Below, piece by piece: positions 27,269 through 37,077 of a DNA stretch of 64,000 nucleotides. Positions within the stretch are counted from its first letter, which is position 1. Every line of letters begins with the position of its first letter. The notes beneath the pieces are model-generated. The model did not search any database. It was not told the DNA's origin and saw only the letters and a list, made by a program, of their open reading frames with translations. The stretch comes from Poseidonibacter ostreae (GTDB lineage: Bacteria; Campylobacterota; Campylobacteria; Campylobacterales; Arcobacteraceae). The stretch lies in NCBI RefSeq assembly GCF_009208075.1, contig NZ_WFKJ01000009.1:1-64000 (forward strand), written 5' to 3'. The position numbers and the translations under genes were made by a program.

Positions 27269-28489
27269 TTATGCAACTTTTGGTTCTTTTAGTTTTAGAA
27301 CCACATCTTTTGTTATTGTTATAGTTTTATCTTTGTAATCTGGTAAATCAAACATGATATCAAGCATAATATCTTCTAAAATAGATCTAAGACCTCTTGC
27401 TCCTGTTTTTCTCTCAATTGCAAGACGAGCTAGTTCTTTTAATGCTGATTTATCAAATTTAAGTGTTACATCATCCATTTCAAAAAGTTTGATATATTGT
27501 TTAATTAATGCATTTTTAGGTTCAGTTAAAATATGAACCATATCATCTTCTGTGATTTCATTTAATGTGGCTAACATATGAAGACGACCAATTAATTCTG
27601 GAATTAAGCCATATTTTACTAAATCATCTGTTTCAACTTTTGAGATTATTTGTTTATCATCTTTTTTGCTTTTTGCTTCATGATTGAATCCTAAAACATT
27701 AGCACCTTCTTTTTTCTTGATAATATCTTCTAAACCATCAAATGCACCACCACAAATGAATAAGATATTAGTAGTGTCAACTTGAAGTGCTTCTTGTCCT
27801 GGATGTTTTCTTCCACCTTTTGCAGGAACATTTACAGTAGCACCCTCAACGATTTTAAGTAATGCTTGTTGAACACCTTCACCCGAAACATCTCTAGTAA
27901 TTGATCTATTTTCACTCATTCTTGCTACTTTATCAACTTCATCAATAAAGATAATACCTCTTTGAGCTTTCTCAATATCTCCACCTGCTGCTTGAACTAA
28001 TCTTGTAACAACATTTTCAACATCGTCACCAACATAACCAGCTTCTGTTAAAGATGTTGCATCAGCAATTGCTAAAGGAACATCTAAATATTTAGAGATA
28101 GTTTGAGCTAATAAAGTTTTACCAGAACCTGTTGGTCCTATTAATAAAACATTCGACTTATTTAATTCTGTATCGTCATCAATTTCATGATGTCTAAATA
28201 TTCTTTTGTAGTGATTATATACAGCAACTGATAAAACCTTTTTAGCTGTATCTTGACCAATTACATACTCATCTAAAATTGCTTTTAATTGTGCAGGTGT
28301 TCTTAATACTACTTCTTCTTTTGAACTTGTATTTTCTTGTTCATTTTTATCTTCTGCAGGAAGATTACCACTCATAATATCGTTTGCAGCAGTTACACAA
28401 GCTTTACAAATTGAAGCATTGTCTCCTGCTATTACTGGATTATCTTTAGAGTCAGTTGCTCCACAAAAGTCACATATAATTTTGCTCAT
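27269..28489 (-). CDS. clpX: ATP-dependent Clp protease ATP-binding subunit ClpX
   Basis: AAA+ unfoldase that feeds substrates to ClpP. The N-terminal zinc-binding domain has Cys6, Cys9, Cys28 and Cys31. The Walker A motif GPTGSGKT is at residues 118-125, with the pore loop GYVGDDVEN, Walker [10 protein letters not shown] and a C-terminal [10 protein letters not shown] sensor 2. At 406 residues it is normal length. It lies between lpxA and mreB with gaps of 14 and 12 bases, so it is expressed with envelope genes rather than with clpP. Confidence 0.97.
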   Translation of the reverse strand: MSKIICDFCGATDSKDNPVIAGDNASICKACVTAANDIMSGNLPAEDKNEQENTSSKEEVVLRTPAQLKAILDEYVIGQDTAKKVLSVAVYNHYKRIFRHHEIDDDTELNKSNVLLIGPTGSGKTLLAQTISKYLDVPLAIADATSLTEAGYVGDDVENVVTRLVQAAGGDIEKAQRGIIFIDEVDKVARMSENRSITRDVSGEGVQQALLKIVEGATVNVPAKGGRKHPGQEALQVDTTNILFICGGAFDGLEDIIKKKEGANVLGFNHEAKSKKDDKQIISKVETDDLVKYGLIPELIGRLHMLATLNEITEDDMVHILTEPKNALIKQYIKLFEMDDVTLKFDKSALKELARLAIERKTGARGLRSILEDIMLDIMFDLPDYKDKTITITKDVVLKLKEPKVA

Positions 28490-28503
28490 TTTCTACCTAT
28501 TAT

Positions 28504-29286
28504 CTATTTTCTGTTGTAAGGAATACCACGTTTTGTATTAACTACAAAATTCGCTAATTCTTTTACATGTTCATTTTCACTAGTTTCAAGTAATTCTTTT
28601 GCAACATCTGCTAATGGATTACCTGATTCAAATAGTGCTTTATAAGCGCTTTTGATTGCATTTATATCTGCTCTATCTTTGAATCTTCTTCTTAATCCAT
28701 TTAAGTTAAGACCTCTTAAAACAGCTTTATTCCCCTCAACTAAACAGTAAGGTGGAATATCTTGAGCAACTGCTGAAGCACCACCTACCATTACATGAGT
28801 TCCAATTTTACAAAATTGATGTATTGGAGTTAGCCCACCAACAACTACAAAGTCATCAACTTCTACATGACCTGCAAGTGTTGCACCATTTGCAAATACA
28901 CAATTATTTCCAATAATTACATCATGCGCAACATGAGTATATCCCATGAATAAATTGTTATCACCAATTTTAGTGATTGAACCACCACCAATTGTTCCTG
29001 GATTAAATAGTGTGAATTCTCTAATTTTATTGTTATCACCAATAATTAGTTCTACATCTTCACCATCAAATTTAAGGTCTTGAGGTATTGTTCCAATTGC
29101 TGCATGTGAAAAGATATGGTTGTTCTTTCCTATTGTAGTTTTTCCCTCAATTACTGTATGAGAATCTACAACTGTTCCATCACCAATTGATACATTACTT
29201 CCAATAATAGTGAAAGCACCAATTGTGATATTATCACCTAATTTTGCGCCTTCTTCAATTATTGCAGTTTTATGTATATTATTCAT
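28504..29286 (-). CDS. lpxA: UDP-N-acetylglucosamine acyltransferase LpxA
   Basis: First committed step of lipid A synthesis: transfer of a hydroxyacyl chain from ACP to UDP-GlcNAc. The 260-residue protein is a left-handed beta helix of hexapeptide repeats (IGAFTIIGSNVSIGDGTVVD). The catalytic His region is MGYTHVAHDVIIGNN, near residue 122, and the C-terminus contains the LNGLRRR helix. It follows fabZ by 7 bases, the common pairing in which both draw on hydroxyacyl-ACP. Confidence 0.96.
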   Translation of the reverse strand: MNNIHKTAIIEEGAKLGDNITIGAFTIIGSNVSIGDGTVVDSHTVIEGKTTIGKNNHIFSHAAIGTIPQDLKFDGEDVELIIGDNNKIREFTLFNPGTIGGGSITKIGDNNLFMGYTHVAHDVIIGNNCVFANGATLAGHVEVDDFVVVGGLTPIHQFCKIGTHVMVGGASAVAQDIPPYCLVEGNKAVLRGLNLNGLRRRFKDRADINAIKSAYKALFESGNPLADVAKELLETSENEHVKELANFVVNTKRGIPYNRK

Positions 29287-29293
29287 AATAAGC

Positions 29294-29737
29294 CTATTTG
29301 TCCACTATCATAGCTTTAAATTCAGCTTCAGCAGTTAACTTACCATCTACATAAGCTTTTCCACTTAACATCATTAAAGTACTTTTCATTTTGATTACTT
29401 CTAATTCGTAATCTAATCTATCACCTGGTTTAACTGGGTTTCTAAATTTTGCTTTATCAATACTCATGAAGTAAATTACTTTATTTTTCATCTCTTCTTC
29501 GCTTAAATCTGAACTCTTAAGAGCTAAGATTCCACCAGCTTGAGCCATACCTTCTAAGATTAATACACCAGGGTAAATTGGGTGACCTGGAAAATGTCCT
29601 TGAAATGCTGGTTCAGAAATAGAAATATTTTTGAAGCCTTTGATTGATTTTTTTAAGTCCATTTCAGTGATTCTATCCACAAGAAGAAGTGGATATCTAT
29701 GAGGAAGAATTTCTTGAATTTGCGTAATATCTAACAT
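29294..29737 (-). CDS. fabZ: 3-hydroxyacyl-ACP dehydratase FabZ
   Basis: Dehydrates 3-hydroxyacyl-ACP in fatty acid elongation with a hot-dog fold. Signatures are [33 protein letters not shown] with the catalytic His and Glu, and [13 protein letters not shown] chose the ATG at 29737 (147 residues) because AGGA lies 7 bases upstream; an in-frame TTG two codons earlier would sit on that site. It lies upstream of lpxA, balancing fatty acid elongation against lipid A acylation. Confidence 0.95.
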   Translation of the reverse strand: MLDITQIQEILPHRYPLLLVDRITEMDLKKSIKGFKNISISEPAFQGHFPGHPIYPGVLILEGMAQAGGILALKSSDLSEEEMKNKVIYFMSIDKAKFRNPVKPGDRLDYELEVIKMKSTLMMLSGKAYVDGKLTAEAEFKAMIVDK

Positions 29738-29789
29738 GTACAATCCTAATTTTATTTGATTAATGGTAAAGATTATATCTAAAAAAAAA

Positions 29790-30833
29790 TTAGTTTTGAA
29801 TTATGCTTGCTACATTTTTAGAACTTCCATTTTGTAAGTATTCTCGTAAGATTTGTGATTTTTTGAAAAATAACTTTTTATCCATTGAATTATAATCATT
29901 TAATAGATTTTCAACTGTTACTTTTTCTTGTAGAAATTCTTTGTGAATTTGTTCTTTTCCCATTTTTTCAAAGAAAATATTTGCAAGTCCTACAAAGTTT
30001 AATTTTACAAATCTTGAACCAATAAAATAGTCAAGTTTTTTAGCAATATATGAAAGAGTAAAAGGAGTTCCAATTAGAGCTGCTTCAAGTGTTGCAGTTC
30101 CTGAACAAATAAAACCATATTCTGCCTCTTGTAGTGTTTCATGTGCCTGTGTTGATATTGTAAAACCTGATATATCACCATACGTTTTTTCTATATAATC
30201 TTTATCAAATTTTGAAGGTACTATTAGAATATGCTCTTTATTTGGTATCTTTTTTGCAAGCTCTTTGAAAATTGGCATATGATTTTTAATCTCTGTTTTT
30301 CTACTTCCAGGCATAAATGCAATTTTTCCACTTGAATTTAACTCTTTTTTAAAATCAGAAATTTCATCTAATAAAGGATGTCCTACATAAATAATTTTTT
30401 CTTTATCAGTGTACATTTCTTGCTCAAAAGGTATAATTGAACATAGTTTTGTACAATATTTTTCTAGTTTTTTTACACGCTTTGGTTTCCAAGCCCAAGC
30501 TTGAGGTAAAATATAATAAATTATTTCTTTATTTGGATAAGTTGCTTTTAACTTCTTTGCAAGAGGAAGATTAAAGCCTGATGAGTCCATTAATAAAACT
30601 TTGTCGCAATCACTTGCTAGTTCTACTAATTCATCTCGAAGTTTAAAGAAAAATCTTAGTTTTTTTAAAGCATCTACTATTCCCATTATTGCTAAAGCTG
30701 TTAAATCATATAAAGGATTTCCAAGTTCTTTATCAAAAACACCTACCATTTCAATATCATCATTAAAATGTTTTTTTAACTCTTTTAAGTGAATATTTGA
30801 AGATGTCTCCATTGCGCAAACTAATAGTTTCAT
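29790..30833 (-). CDS. lpxB: Lipid-A-disaccharide synthase LpxB
   Basis: GT19 glycosyltransferase that joins UDP-diacylglucosamine and lipid X at the inner membrane. The 347-residue protein shows [18 protein letters not shown], the [19 protein letters not shown] segment, MPGSRKTEI near residue 175 and [22 protein letters not shown] near 235. The start overlaps the queH stop by 4 bases. A 52-base gap separates it from fabZ, but no hairpin is visible there. Confidence 0.94.
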   Translation of the reverse strand: MKLLVCAMETSSNIHLKELKKHFNDDIEMVGVFDKELGNPLYDLTALAIMGIVDALKKLRFFFKLRDELVELASDCDKVLLMDSSGFNLPLAKKLKATYPNKEIIYYILPQAWAWKPKRVKKLEKYCTKLCSIIPFEQEMYTDKEKIIYVGHPLLDEISDFKKELNSSGKIAFMPGSRKTEIKNHMPIFKELAKKIPNKEHILIVPSKFDKDYIEKTYGDISGFTISTQAHETLQEAEYGFICSGTATLEAALIGTPFTLSYIAKKLDYFIGSRFVKLNFVGLANIFFEKMGKEQIHKEFLQEKVTVENLLNDYNSMDKKLFFKKSQILREYLQNGSSKNVASIIQN

Positions 30834-31903
30834 ATAATTTCCTCTCTTACGTCATCGTAAGTTTCAGCATTTAGTTCAATCTCATATTTTGCGTCTATAA
30901 TTTTATCTAAAACAATAATAGTACTTAAGTTAAAAGCACTTTTTATTATTTGGTTTCTTACTTCTAATTCTTCTTCAAAAGATGGAGGTAGGTACATTAA
31001 TTCTTTCACGCTTTTATAATTTGTATTTGCAAGAGCATTAAACTTTTCAAGAGAAATAATTTTTAATTCATCTCTATTTAGATAGTTGATTCCATCTTTT
31101 TCATACTCAATTCTTCCATTTGTTTTGTTTCTATTTATCATTGAGTATGGTAAAATGTATGATGGAATAGTTTGTTTAGCTACTTTAACTCGGGCACTTA
31201 AAAGTCTATAATTTAAAAATCTGTGTTTTACTATTTTGTATTTTTCACCGCTTGTCTCAAGCTCATTTCTTCTTTTATAAAGTTCTAATCGCTCTTCAAT
31301 TGACTCAGGTAAAATTTGATTTGAGATAGGATTAAACATCTCATCCATGATTTTATCTTGAGCTTCTCTTTGTGCTGATAAACCAAATAAACAACCACAA
31401 TAGTTTTGTCTATATAAAGAGTTTTCTTTTACTTTTTTACCTTGAATTTCTGCACCATTTCCAGCTTTATAATCTCTGTAAATGAACTCAATTCCATGAA
31501 GTTTTTCTAAGTTATGACCTATAATATCAAGCTTTTCTTGAGATTTTTTAGGTGAGATTAAAAGAGTTGTAGTAAATTTATCATGACCTAACTCTTTTGC
31601 TTTAGCAACTGTATTATCAAGTCTATCATCATAACAAACAGTACATCTATCACCTTTTTCAGGTAAATGCTCCATACCTTTTACTTTTTTAAGCCACTCT
31701 TCTAGATTGTAAGGACCTTCAATAAGCTCAATGCCTAATTTCTGGCATGAGTACTCTACATCTAAATATCTTAAACGATACTCACTATAAGGATGAATAT
31801 TAGGGTCATAAAAAAAACCTACTAGAGTTTCATCTGGATACTCTTCTTGAACTCTTTCTAAAAAATAGTGACTATCGACGGCACAGCAAATATGTACTAA
31901 CAA
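30830..31903 (-). CDS. queH: Epoxyqueuosine reductase QueH
   Basis: Iron-sulfur reductase (DUF208) that converts epoxyqueuosine to queuosine in tRNA, the alternative to QueG. The four-cysteine pattern is present: HICCA (Cys6, Cys7), CTVCYDDRL (Cys87, Cys90) and YCGC (Cys169, Cys171). The SPKKSQEKLDIIG and FIYRDYKAG segments are also family-like. At 357 residues it has a C-terminal extension of about 150 residues beyond the minimal enzyme. It starts with TTG, with AAAGG upstream. It heads the lpxB-to-mreC run and overlaps lpxB. Confidence 0.9.
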   Translation of the reverse strand: MLVHICCAVDSHYFLERVQEEYPDETLVGFFYDPNIHPYSEYRLRYLDVEYSCQKLGIELIEGPYNLEEWLKKVKGMEHLPEKGDRCTVCYDDRLDNTVAKAKELGHDKFTTTLLISPKKSQEKLDIIGHNLEKLHGIEFIYRDYKAGNGAEIQGKKVKENSLYRQNYCGCLFGLSAQREAQDKIMDEMFNPISNQILPESIEERLELYKRRNELETSGEKYKIVKHRFLNYRLLSARVKVAKQTIPSYILPYSMINRNKTNGRIEYEKDGINYLNRDELKIISLEKFNALANTNYKSVKELMYLPPSFEEELEVRNQIIKSAFNLSTIIVLDKIIDAKYEIELNAETYDDVREEII

Positions 31904-31934
31904 AAAATAACCTTTGATTTTATAATTTAAAGAT

Positions 31935-31940
31935 ATTATA
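31935..31940 (-). promoter_or_regulatory. -10 element for the queH-to-mreC operon
   Basis: TATAAT on the minus strand, about 32 bases before the queH start, within an 87-base gap. The same gap contains the inverted repeat AACCTTTG/CAAAGGTT at 31909-31916 and 31957-31964, bracketing the element. Confidence 0.55.
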
Positions 31941-31990
31941 GTAAAATATTTTAAAACAAAGGTTTATGTATTTACAACATACTAACTTTT

Positions 31991-32947
31991 TTATTTTTTA
32001 ATTAAGAGTAAAGTTTTTCTAATTATATTTATAGCTACATCATTTGTACAATATTTTAATAATTCTAGAGTAGTGCCTACTTTATGTTTTTCCAATATCT
32101 CAATAGAGTCTTTTAAGTCTTTAAAATTGTCATTTAAAGATTGTTTTTGTAATAGAATTGCAACATCCATTTCTGTAATAACAATATTTCTAATTGAATT
32201 GTATCTACTTACTAGATATATGATTATTGAAAGTAAAATAGAACTTTTAATATAAGTTCCTATTTCATTACTAGTAATAAGAAGCAATGAATCATTAAAA
32301 TATAGTGCTGCTAAAATTATACTAATAATTACAACTGTCAGTGTAAATATTATGGTAATAAATATTAATAAAGATAATAGATTACAAATAGAAAAAATGT
32401 TTTTAAAAAAGATTTTAAAAGTAATCAAGAAGTTATTTTTTTCACTAATAAAATAATTAATTTGATTTTTTTCACTATGCATATTACAAAATGAATATTT
32501 TTTAGCAATTATTTGAGAACCTAAAAAACCTAAAAAAATCATTAGAAAAGAGAAACCTTTATTTTGAATGAAATCACTAATAGATTCTGAATTTTTGTTA
32601 ACTTTTGCTTTTTCCTGAGCTTCGATTTTTAAAATACCTTCTTGTGCTTCATTATTACTAGGTTCTAATTGAAGAACTTTTAAAAAATCTATTCTTGCTT
32701 TTTCCAAGTTATTTAGAGCATAATATGATTTGGCTCTAAGCTGCAAAAGCGATATTTCATTAGGGTATTTAATCAGACCTTTGGATGATAAAATAGAAGC
32801 TTTCGTATATTCTCCTGCATCATATAATTTCTTTGTTTTAACAATCGCATATATTTCATTTTGTAAATGTTTTTTGAAATCCATTTCATCATTTGCAATA
32901 GCTTGACTAATAAAAAATATAAATAAGGTAATTAGTATTTTTTTCAT
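31991..32947 (-). CDS. Exported TPR-containing membrane protein
   Basis: A 318-residue protein of unknown function. It has a signal peptide (cleavage near residue 18 after ISQAIA), a TPR-like region at about 28-115 (AGEYTKASILSSKGLIKYPN, then RAKSYYALNNLEKARIDFLK) and three membrane helices near 135-148, 185-215 and 235-250. The C-terminus is helical and acidic/lysine-rich. Its start overlaps the upstream LPP20-like gene by 4 bases, so the two form an operon. The TPR part suggests it scaffolds another secreted protein. Confidence 0.7.
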   Translation of the reverse strand: MKKILITLFIFFISQAIANDEMDFKKHLQNEIYAIVKTKKLYDAGEYTKASILSSKGLIKYPNEISLLQLRAKSYYALNNLEKARIDFLKVLQLEPSNNEAQEGILKIEAQEKAKVNKNSESISDFIQNKGFSFLMIFLGFLGSQIIAKKYSFCNMHSEKNQINYFISEKNNFLITFKIFFKNIFSICNLLSLLIFITIIFTLTVVIISIILAALYFNDSLLLITSNEIGTYIKSSILLSIIIYLVSRYNSIRNIVITEMDVAILLQKQSLNDNFKDLKDSIEILEKHKVGTTLELLKYCTNDVAINIIRKTLLLIKK

Positions 32948-33885
32948 TTTCTACTCTTTGGTACAACAACAATTATTTTTGCTTGTTTTAATAACATATT
33001 ATAAGGATTTAATTTCTCTATATCTTCATTTGAAATAACTAAATCAGATTTTTTATTTTTGAATGTACTAACTGCTTTTATTTCATAAGGAACATTTAGA
33101 ACTCTAGCATTATTTCGGGCATCATTAATATCTAAATCTAATGCAACTGATACACCATTTTTTTCAATAAAGTTCGTTTTTTTTGTTAAGTTTGATGGAT
33201 ATATTTCCTCTCCATATGTATTAACAAGTTTTAAATTTAAAGCAATCTCCATATCTTTTAATTCTCTTGCGTCTATTAATATCCCACTATATAAAGTAGT
33301 ATCAAACTCTTCTATAATTTTTTCTAAAAACTCTTTAGCGCTTTTGTTATCAGTTTCTTTAAAATCTTTAATTAATTTATTAATAGTCTCTTTTTCATTT
33401 GTTGTATAAACCTCTTTTGCATTTAATTGAGTATTAAAAATATTTGTGAAAAATTTGAATTCATCTGAATTCATCTTAGTGAGTTTGTCATTTCTTAAAA
33501 TAGATTTTAATAAGTCTTTACCTAAATCTATTTTTATAACTGCTGTTGCATATTTATCAGAAGAATTATATTTATTCGATATTACTTGAGCTCCATTTAC
33601 AGTACCAATTACAGAGCTAGTTATGATATCACTTTTTAACATACCATCTTTTACTGTTGTTGAAGAATCAATTTTTACACCTTCTGTATATTCAAGTAAG
33701 TTTCTTCTTGCAATAGTTACTGATGCTCTTTTGGCATTATATCGTACTGGTTCTTCTGCTGATTCACCTGTACACTCAATTGTTCCAATAGTCCAATTTG
33801 TTTTACAATATTCAGATTCTTCAATTACATCTTTAGAAAATAATGAAAAGGGAATAAGAAATAATAGAAATAAAAAATTCTTCAT
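32944..33885 (-). CDS. LPP20-like secreted protein
   Basis: A 313-residue exported protein with a signal peptide to about residue 18 and no lipobox. Residues about 30-120 resemble the LPP20/FlgP family of Campylobacterota and Vibrio envelope proteins: IGTIECTGESAEEPVRYNAK, then ASVTIARRNLLEYTEGVKID and SDIITSSVIGTVNGAQVI. The remainder has no domain I recognise and ends KIIVVVPKSRK. It overlaps the TPR gene by 4 bases. The LPP20 link is by pattern only and should be tested by profile search. Confidence 0.65.
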   Translation of the reverse strand: MKNFLFLLFLIPFSLFSKDVIEESEYCKTNWTIGTIECTGESAEEPVRYNAKRASVTIARRNLLEYTEGVKIDSSTTVKDGMLKSDIITSSVIGTVNGAQVISNKYNSSDKYATAVIKIDLGKDLLKSILRNDKLTKMNSDEFKFFTNIFNTQLNAKEVYTTNEKETINKLIKDFKETDNKSAKEFLEKIIEEFDTTLYSGILIDARELKDMEIALNLKLVNTYGEEIYPSNLTKKTNFIEKNGVSVALDLDINDARNNARVLNVPYEIKAVSTFKNKKSDLVISNEDIEKLNPYNMLLKQAKIIVVVPKSRK

Positions 33886-34013
33886 ACGTGACCTTAATTT
33901 AAATAATAAAAGAATTTTATCTTAATTTTTATGTTAAAAATATTATTTTTTAACCTTTTTAATATGAAAGTTACTATAAAATAATCCTTATAAATAGATA
34001 TTTAAGGTATTTA

Positions 34014-35084
34014 ATGCGAATTTTCACAGCTCTTTTTATTTTTTTTATTTCATTAACTATTTGGGCAAATGACAAATATGAAACCTCAAAAATTAATTGT
34101 ATTTTACAATCAAACTATAATAATAAAACAATAGATGAGTTAAAAAGAATACTAGTTGAACAATCTAAAAGAGAAGCATTAGAAGAATTATATGGAACTA
34201 CAATTTTATCTAAGACAGATGTTTTAAATGGGAAACTAGTAACAGATGAAATAAAACAAAAAGCAGTTGGTTCTGTACGGCTAAAAGGAAATCCTGAATT
34301 TTACAATGGAGAAAATTTTGGTGAAATATGTTCAAAAGTACATGTCTATATTACTAAAAAAGATTTAGAAAAGTATTCTCCTAAATCTGTAATATTGAAT
34401 AACTTTTGTTTTAATGATACTTCTATAACTTTAAAAGATTTAAAGCAAAAAGCAAAAGAAAAAGCTTATATAGAGATGATTACCAGATTTAAGCCAGAAT
34501 TTAAAGATATAAAACTTTTAGATGCAAAAAAATATATTCACAAATTTATTATTTCTAATGAGACTTTTGATACTAAGAAAGAAAGCTATTGTTTTGATGC
34601 AAGAGGTGATATTCTACCGCACGAATTAGAATTAACAGATATTTCTTCTATTAAATCAAATAAAGACAATGGTTTATATGTATCATTTTTTAAAAAATCT
34701 GATTATGGCTTACAAAATGAGATATTTGATACAAAATTAAAAAAGGACTTAAGCCTTTTTAATGAAAACTTTACAAATGATATTCTTAAAAAAGAAAAAG
34801 TTTATGTCATAAGAATAAGTGGATATTTATATTCAGAACGTATTATACACAAAAAATTTAAATTAGAATCAGATGTAAATAATGCAACTTTAAAAATCAA
34901 TAATAGTGTTGTTTTAACTAAGAAAAATCCAATAGGTGGGATAACTTTAGATTTAGGTTTTAATAAAATAGAAATGATTATCAATTCAAAAAATGCTTAT
35001 GATATTAAGTTATTAGAAAAGCAAAAAAACAATATCTATTCTCCAATAAAACTAGAAAATTTATATACAAGGAAAAGTAAATGA
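34014..35084 (+). CDS. Secreted protein, paralogue A
   Basis: A 356-residue exported protein of unknown function with a signal peptide ending near residue 19. The N-terminal 190 residues closely match the minus-strand protein at 35755-36921 (shared blocks: ALEELYG, NGKL, IKQKA, KGNP, FYNGENFGEIC and NFCFNDT). The 'AKREALEEL...NGKLVTDEIKQKAVG' pattern recalls LPP20/FlgT-type N-domains. The C-terminal third is different: a small beta domain around residues 275-335 (FKLESDVNNATLKINNSV) similar to carbohydrate- or PEGA-like folds. It overlaps the next gene by 4 bases. Confidence 0.65.
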   Translation: MRIFTALFIFFISLTIWANDKYETSKINCILQSNYNNKTIDELKRILVEQSKREALEELYGTTILSKTDVLNGKLVTDEIKQKAVGSVRLKGNPEFYNGENFGEICSKVHVYITKKDLEKYSPKSVILNNFCFNDTSITLKDLKQKAKEKAYIEMITRFKPEFKDIKLLDAKKYIHKFIISNETFDTKKESYCFDARGDILPHELELTDISSIKSNKDNGLYVSFFKKSDYGLQNEIFDTKLKKDLSLFNENFTNDILKKEKVYVIRISGYLYSERIIHKKFKLESDVNNATLKINNSVVLTKKNPIGGITLDLGFNKIEMIINSKNAYDIKLLEKQKNNIYSPIKLENLYTRKSK

Positions 35085-35662
35085 AAAAAAATGTTTTAGT
35101 AGTAATATCGCTATTTCTATTATCTCTAAATTTATTTGGAGCAAGTACAAATAGTAGTGATACAACAGGAAAACTATATAACACTGCATATTTTGATATA
35201 ACGTTAAAATCACAAGGTGCAATGCTTGATTATATTAAGTACTCTAAAAGAGCTTCCTTTGATACAAAACAATTTTTAGGAACAGTTAATAAAATCAATG
35301 AAAGTGAAATTGTTATTAATATTCATGGAAGAATAGAAGTTCCAAGTGATATTACAAGTAAACTAGTATACGTTAATGTTGGTCCTAATTATATTCATAC
35401 GTATAGTCATAGTAGTAAGTATATTTATTATAATAATTCAAAAAATAATCAAACTGCAGAATATTTTTTAGTTGATACAAAAAATGATAAATTTGGGAAT
35501 AGATATATAGATTATAAAATTGTTATAAAAAGAGGTAGTATTCGTGATATTAATTCTAGTCCTACACTTCTTCCTTCAGGAATTAAGTTCACAGTAGCAC
35601 CAAAAACTAGAGGATTTAAAGATAAGTTTCAAGATGCAGAAATTTATGTTTTTGAAGAGTAG
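35081..35662 (+). CDS. Secreted hypothetical protein
   Basis: A 193-residue exported protein with signal peptide MKKNVLVVISLFLLSLNLFG and a small beta-rich mature domain. I recognise no family. It is translationally coupled to paralogue A (ATGA overlap), so it probably works with it. A long inverted repeat follows its stop and separates it from convergent paralogue B. Confidence 0.6.
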   Translation: MKKNVLVVISLFLLSLNLFGASTNSSDTTGKLYNTAYFDITLKSQGAMLDYIKYSKRASFDTKQFLGTVNKINESEIVINIHGRIEVPSDITSKLVYVNVGPNYIHTYSHSSKYIYYNNSKNNQTAEYFLVDTKNDKFGNRYIDYKIVIKRGSIRDINSSPTLLPSGIKFTVAPKTRGFKDKFQDAEIYVFEE

Positions 35663-35688
35663 TTATAAAATTAATAAGGAAAATAATA

Positions 35689-35753
35689 TATAGCTTTTGT
35701 TATTCTCAAGTAAAATTAGAATAATTAATTATTACTTGAGTTATAAGGCTATA
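35689..35753. terminator. Long inverted repeat between convergent genes
   Basis: CTCAAGTAA and TTACTTGAG form a perfect 9-bp inner stem, and TATAGC/GCTATA form an outer stem with an imperfect middle. The structure fills the gap between two converging genes of the secreted cluster and probably terminates both. Confidence 0.5.
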
Positions 35754-35754
35754 T

Positions 35755-36921
35755 TTATCTTTTAATAATAATTTGTTTTACTGGAAAGTCTTGTTGGTCT
35801 TCTCTTCCATAAGCTGGTAGTAATAATTGTTTTTTGCCATTTACAAGTACAGCTCTTACATTTAATACTAGTTCATCCATTTTATACATATCAATTACTA
35901 AAGAAATAGATTGCATATTATGTTTTCTCCAAGAAGTTTGCCAACCTTCGATTAATAAATAAGAAGATCTAATAACTTTTTTCAACTTTGCATTCCAAAG
36001 TTTACTTCCTTTTTTATATACTTTAAGTGTAGATGCTTTATTTGAAGATGTATCAAGGATTCTTCTACTATTAGTAAACTGTGGAAAAGAAACAGAAACT
36101 CCACCTTTTAAACTTCTATAAATATTGTCAATAAAAATATCAACATGTGCTTCATCTCCAACTATTTTATAGCTAACTTGGCCTTCTAAGTAATCGTTTG
36201 CAAAAGTAATCTTTTTTAAAGTATTAGATTTTGTTTCAACTACTCTTGGAACTTCTCTTACTACTTCTTCTTTTTTCTTTTTATGACTAGTTGGTTTTGC
36301 TTTATATAACTCTAGTTCATATGGATAGACAGAACCTATTGCATCAAAACAGTAAGAACCTGTATTAAAATCAAATTTATCTTTTGAAATATTAAACTTA
36401 TGAATTAACTCTTGCGCTTCTTCTAAAGAGATATTTCTAAGAGAGGGTTTATATTTTGTAAGTATTTCTCTATAAGCTTTTTCTTTTGCTTTGTATTTTA
36501 TATCTTTTGTGGCAACAGTTGTATCATTGAAACAAAAGTTCTTAAGTGAGACTTGTTTTTGTGAATATTTTTCTAAATCTTTTTCCGTAATATATGCTTT
36601 AATATCAGAACATATTTCACCAAAATTTTCTCCATTATAAAACTTTGGGTTACCCTTCACTCTAATCGCACCGATTGCTTTTTGTTTGATTTTATCTGAG
36701 ATTAGTTTGCCATTTTCAACATTTGTCTTCGAAACAATTAAGCTTCCATATAGTTCTTCTAAAGCATCTCTTTTAGCTTGATTTATTAAAACTTCTTTTT
36801 GTTGTTCTAAAGTTTTCCCTGAGTATTCAGATTGAAGTATACAAGAAGTTTTAACTGTTTCTAGTTTAGAGTTTGCATAAACTATATTTGTAACAAGTAG
36901 CAAAGCTAATAATAATCTCAT
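35755..36921 (-). CDS. Secreted protein, paralogue B
   Basis: A 388-residue exported protein with a signal peptide (MRLLLALLLVTNIVYAN). The first 190 residues are a clear paralogue of 34014-35084, including identical FYNGENFGEIC and NFCFNDT blocks and conserved cysteines. After a lysine-rich linker (HKKKKEEVVREVPR) there is a unique C-terminal domain of about 170 residues with beta-strand character and KLWNAKLKKVIRSSYLLIEG. So the pair share one module joined to different C-termini. The function is unknown. Confidence 0.65.
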   Translation of the reverse strand: MRLLLALLLVTNIVYANSKLETVKTSCILQSEYSGKTLEQQKEVLINQAKRDALEELYGSLIVSKTNVENGKLISDKIKQKAIGAIRVKGNPKFYNGENFGEICSDIKAYITEKDLEKYSQKQVSLKNFCFNDTTVATKDIKYKAKEKAYREILTKYKPSLRNISLEEAQELIHKFNISKDKFDFNTGSYCFDAIGSVYPYELELYKAKPTSHKKKKEEVVREVPRVVETKSNTLKKITFANDYLEGQVSYKIVGDEAHVDIFIDNIYRSLKGGVSVSFPQFTNSRRILDTSSNKASTLKVYKKGSKLWNAKLKKVIRSSYLLIEGWQTSWRKHNMQSISLVIDMYKMDELVLNVRAVLVNGKKQLLLPAYGREDQQDFPVKQIIIKR

Positions 36922-37043
36922 TAATTTCCTTTATTAAAACAATATAATAATAGATAAAATTTTAAAAAGTAATAAAATATAGGTATTTATAATAAAGTAT
37001 TACATTTTTTATTAATATTATTAATCAAGTTATAAAGCTTTGC

Positions 37044-37049
37044 TATAAT
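37044..37049 (+). promoter_or_regulatory. -10 element for the ATT-start lipoprotein
   Basis: Extended -10 TGCTATAAT, 28 bases before the proposed ATT start at 37078 and 17 bases before the AGAAAGGA ribosome binding site. Confidence 0.55.
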
Positions 37050-37077
37050 AATGTAAATTATAGAGAAAGGATTCCAT

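Noticed and set aside
31904-31990. PreQ1 riboswitch before queH
   Set aside because: The leader between the -10 element and the queH start is only about 25 bases, too short for the aptamer, and no C-rich loop is present.
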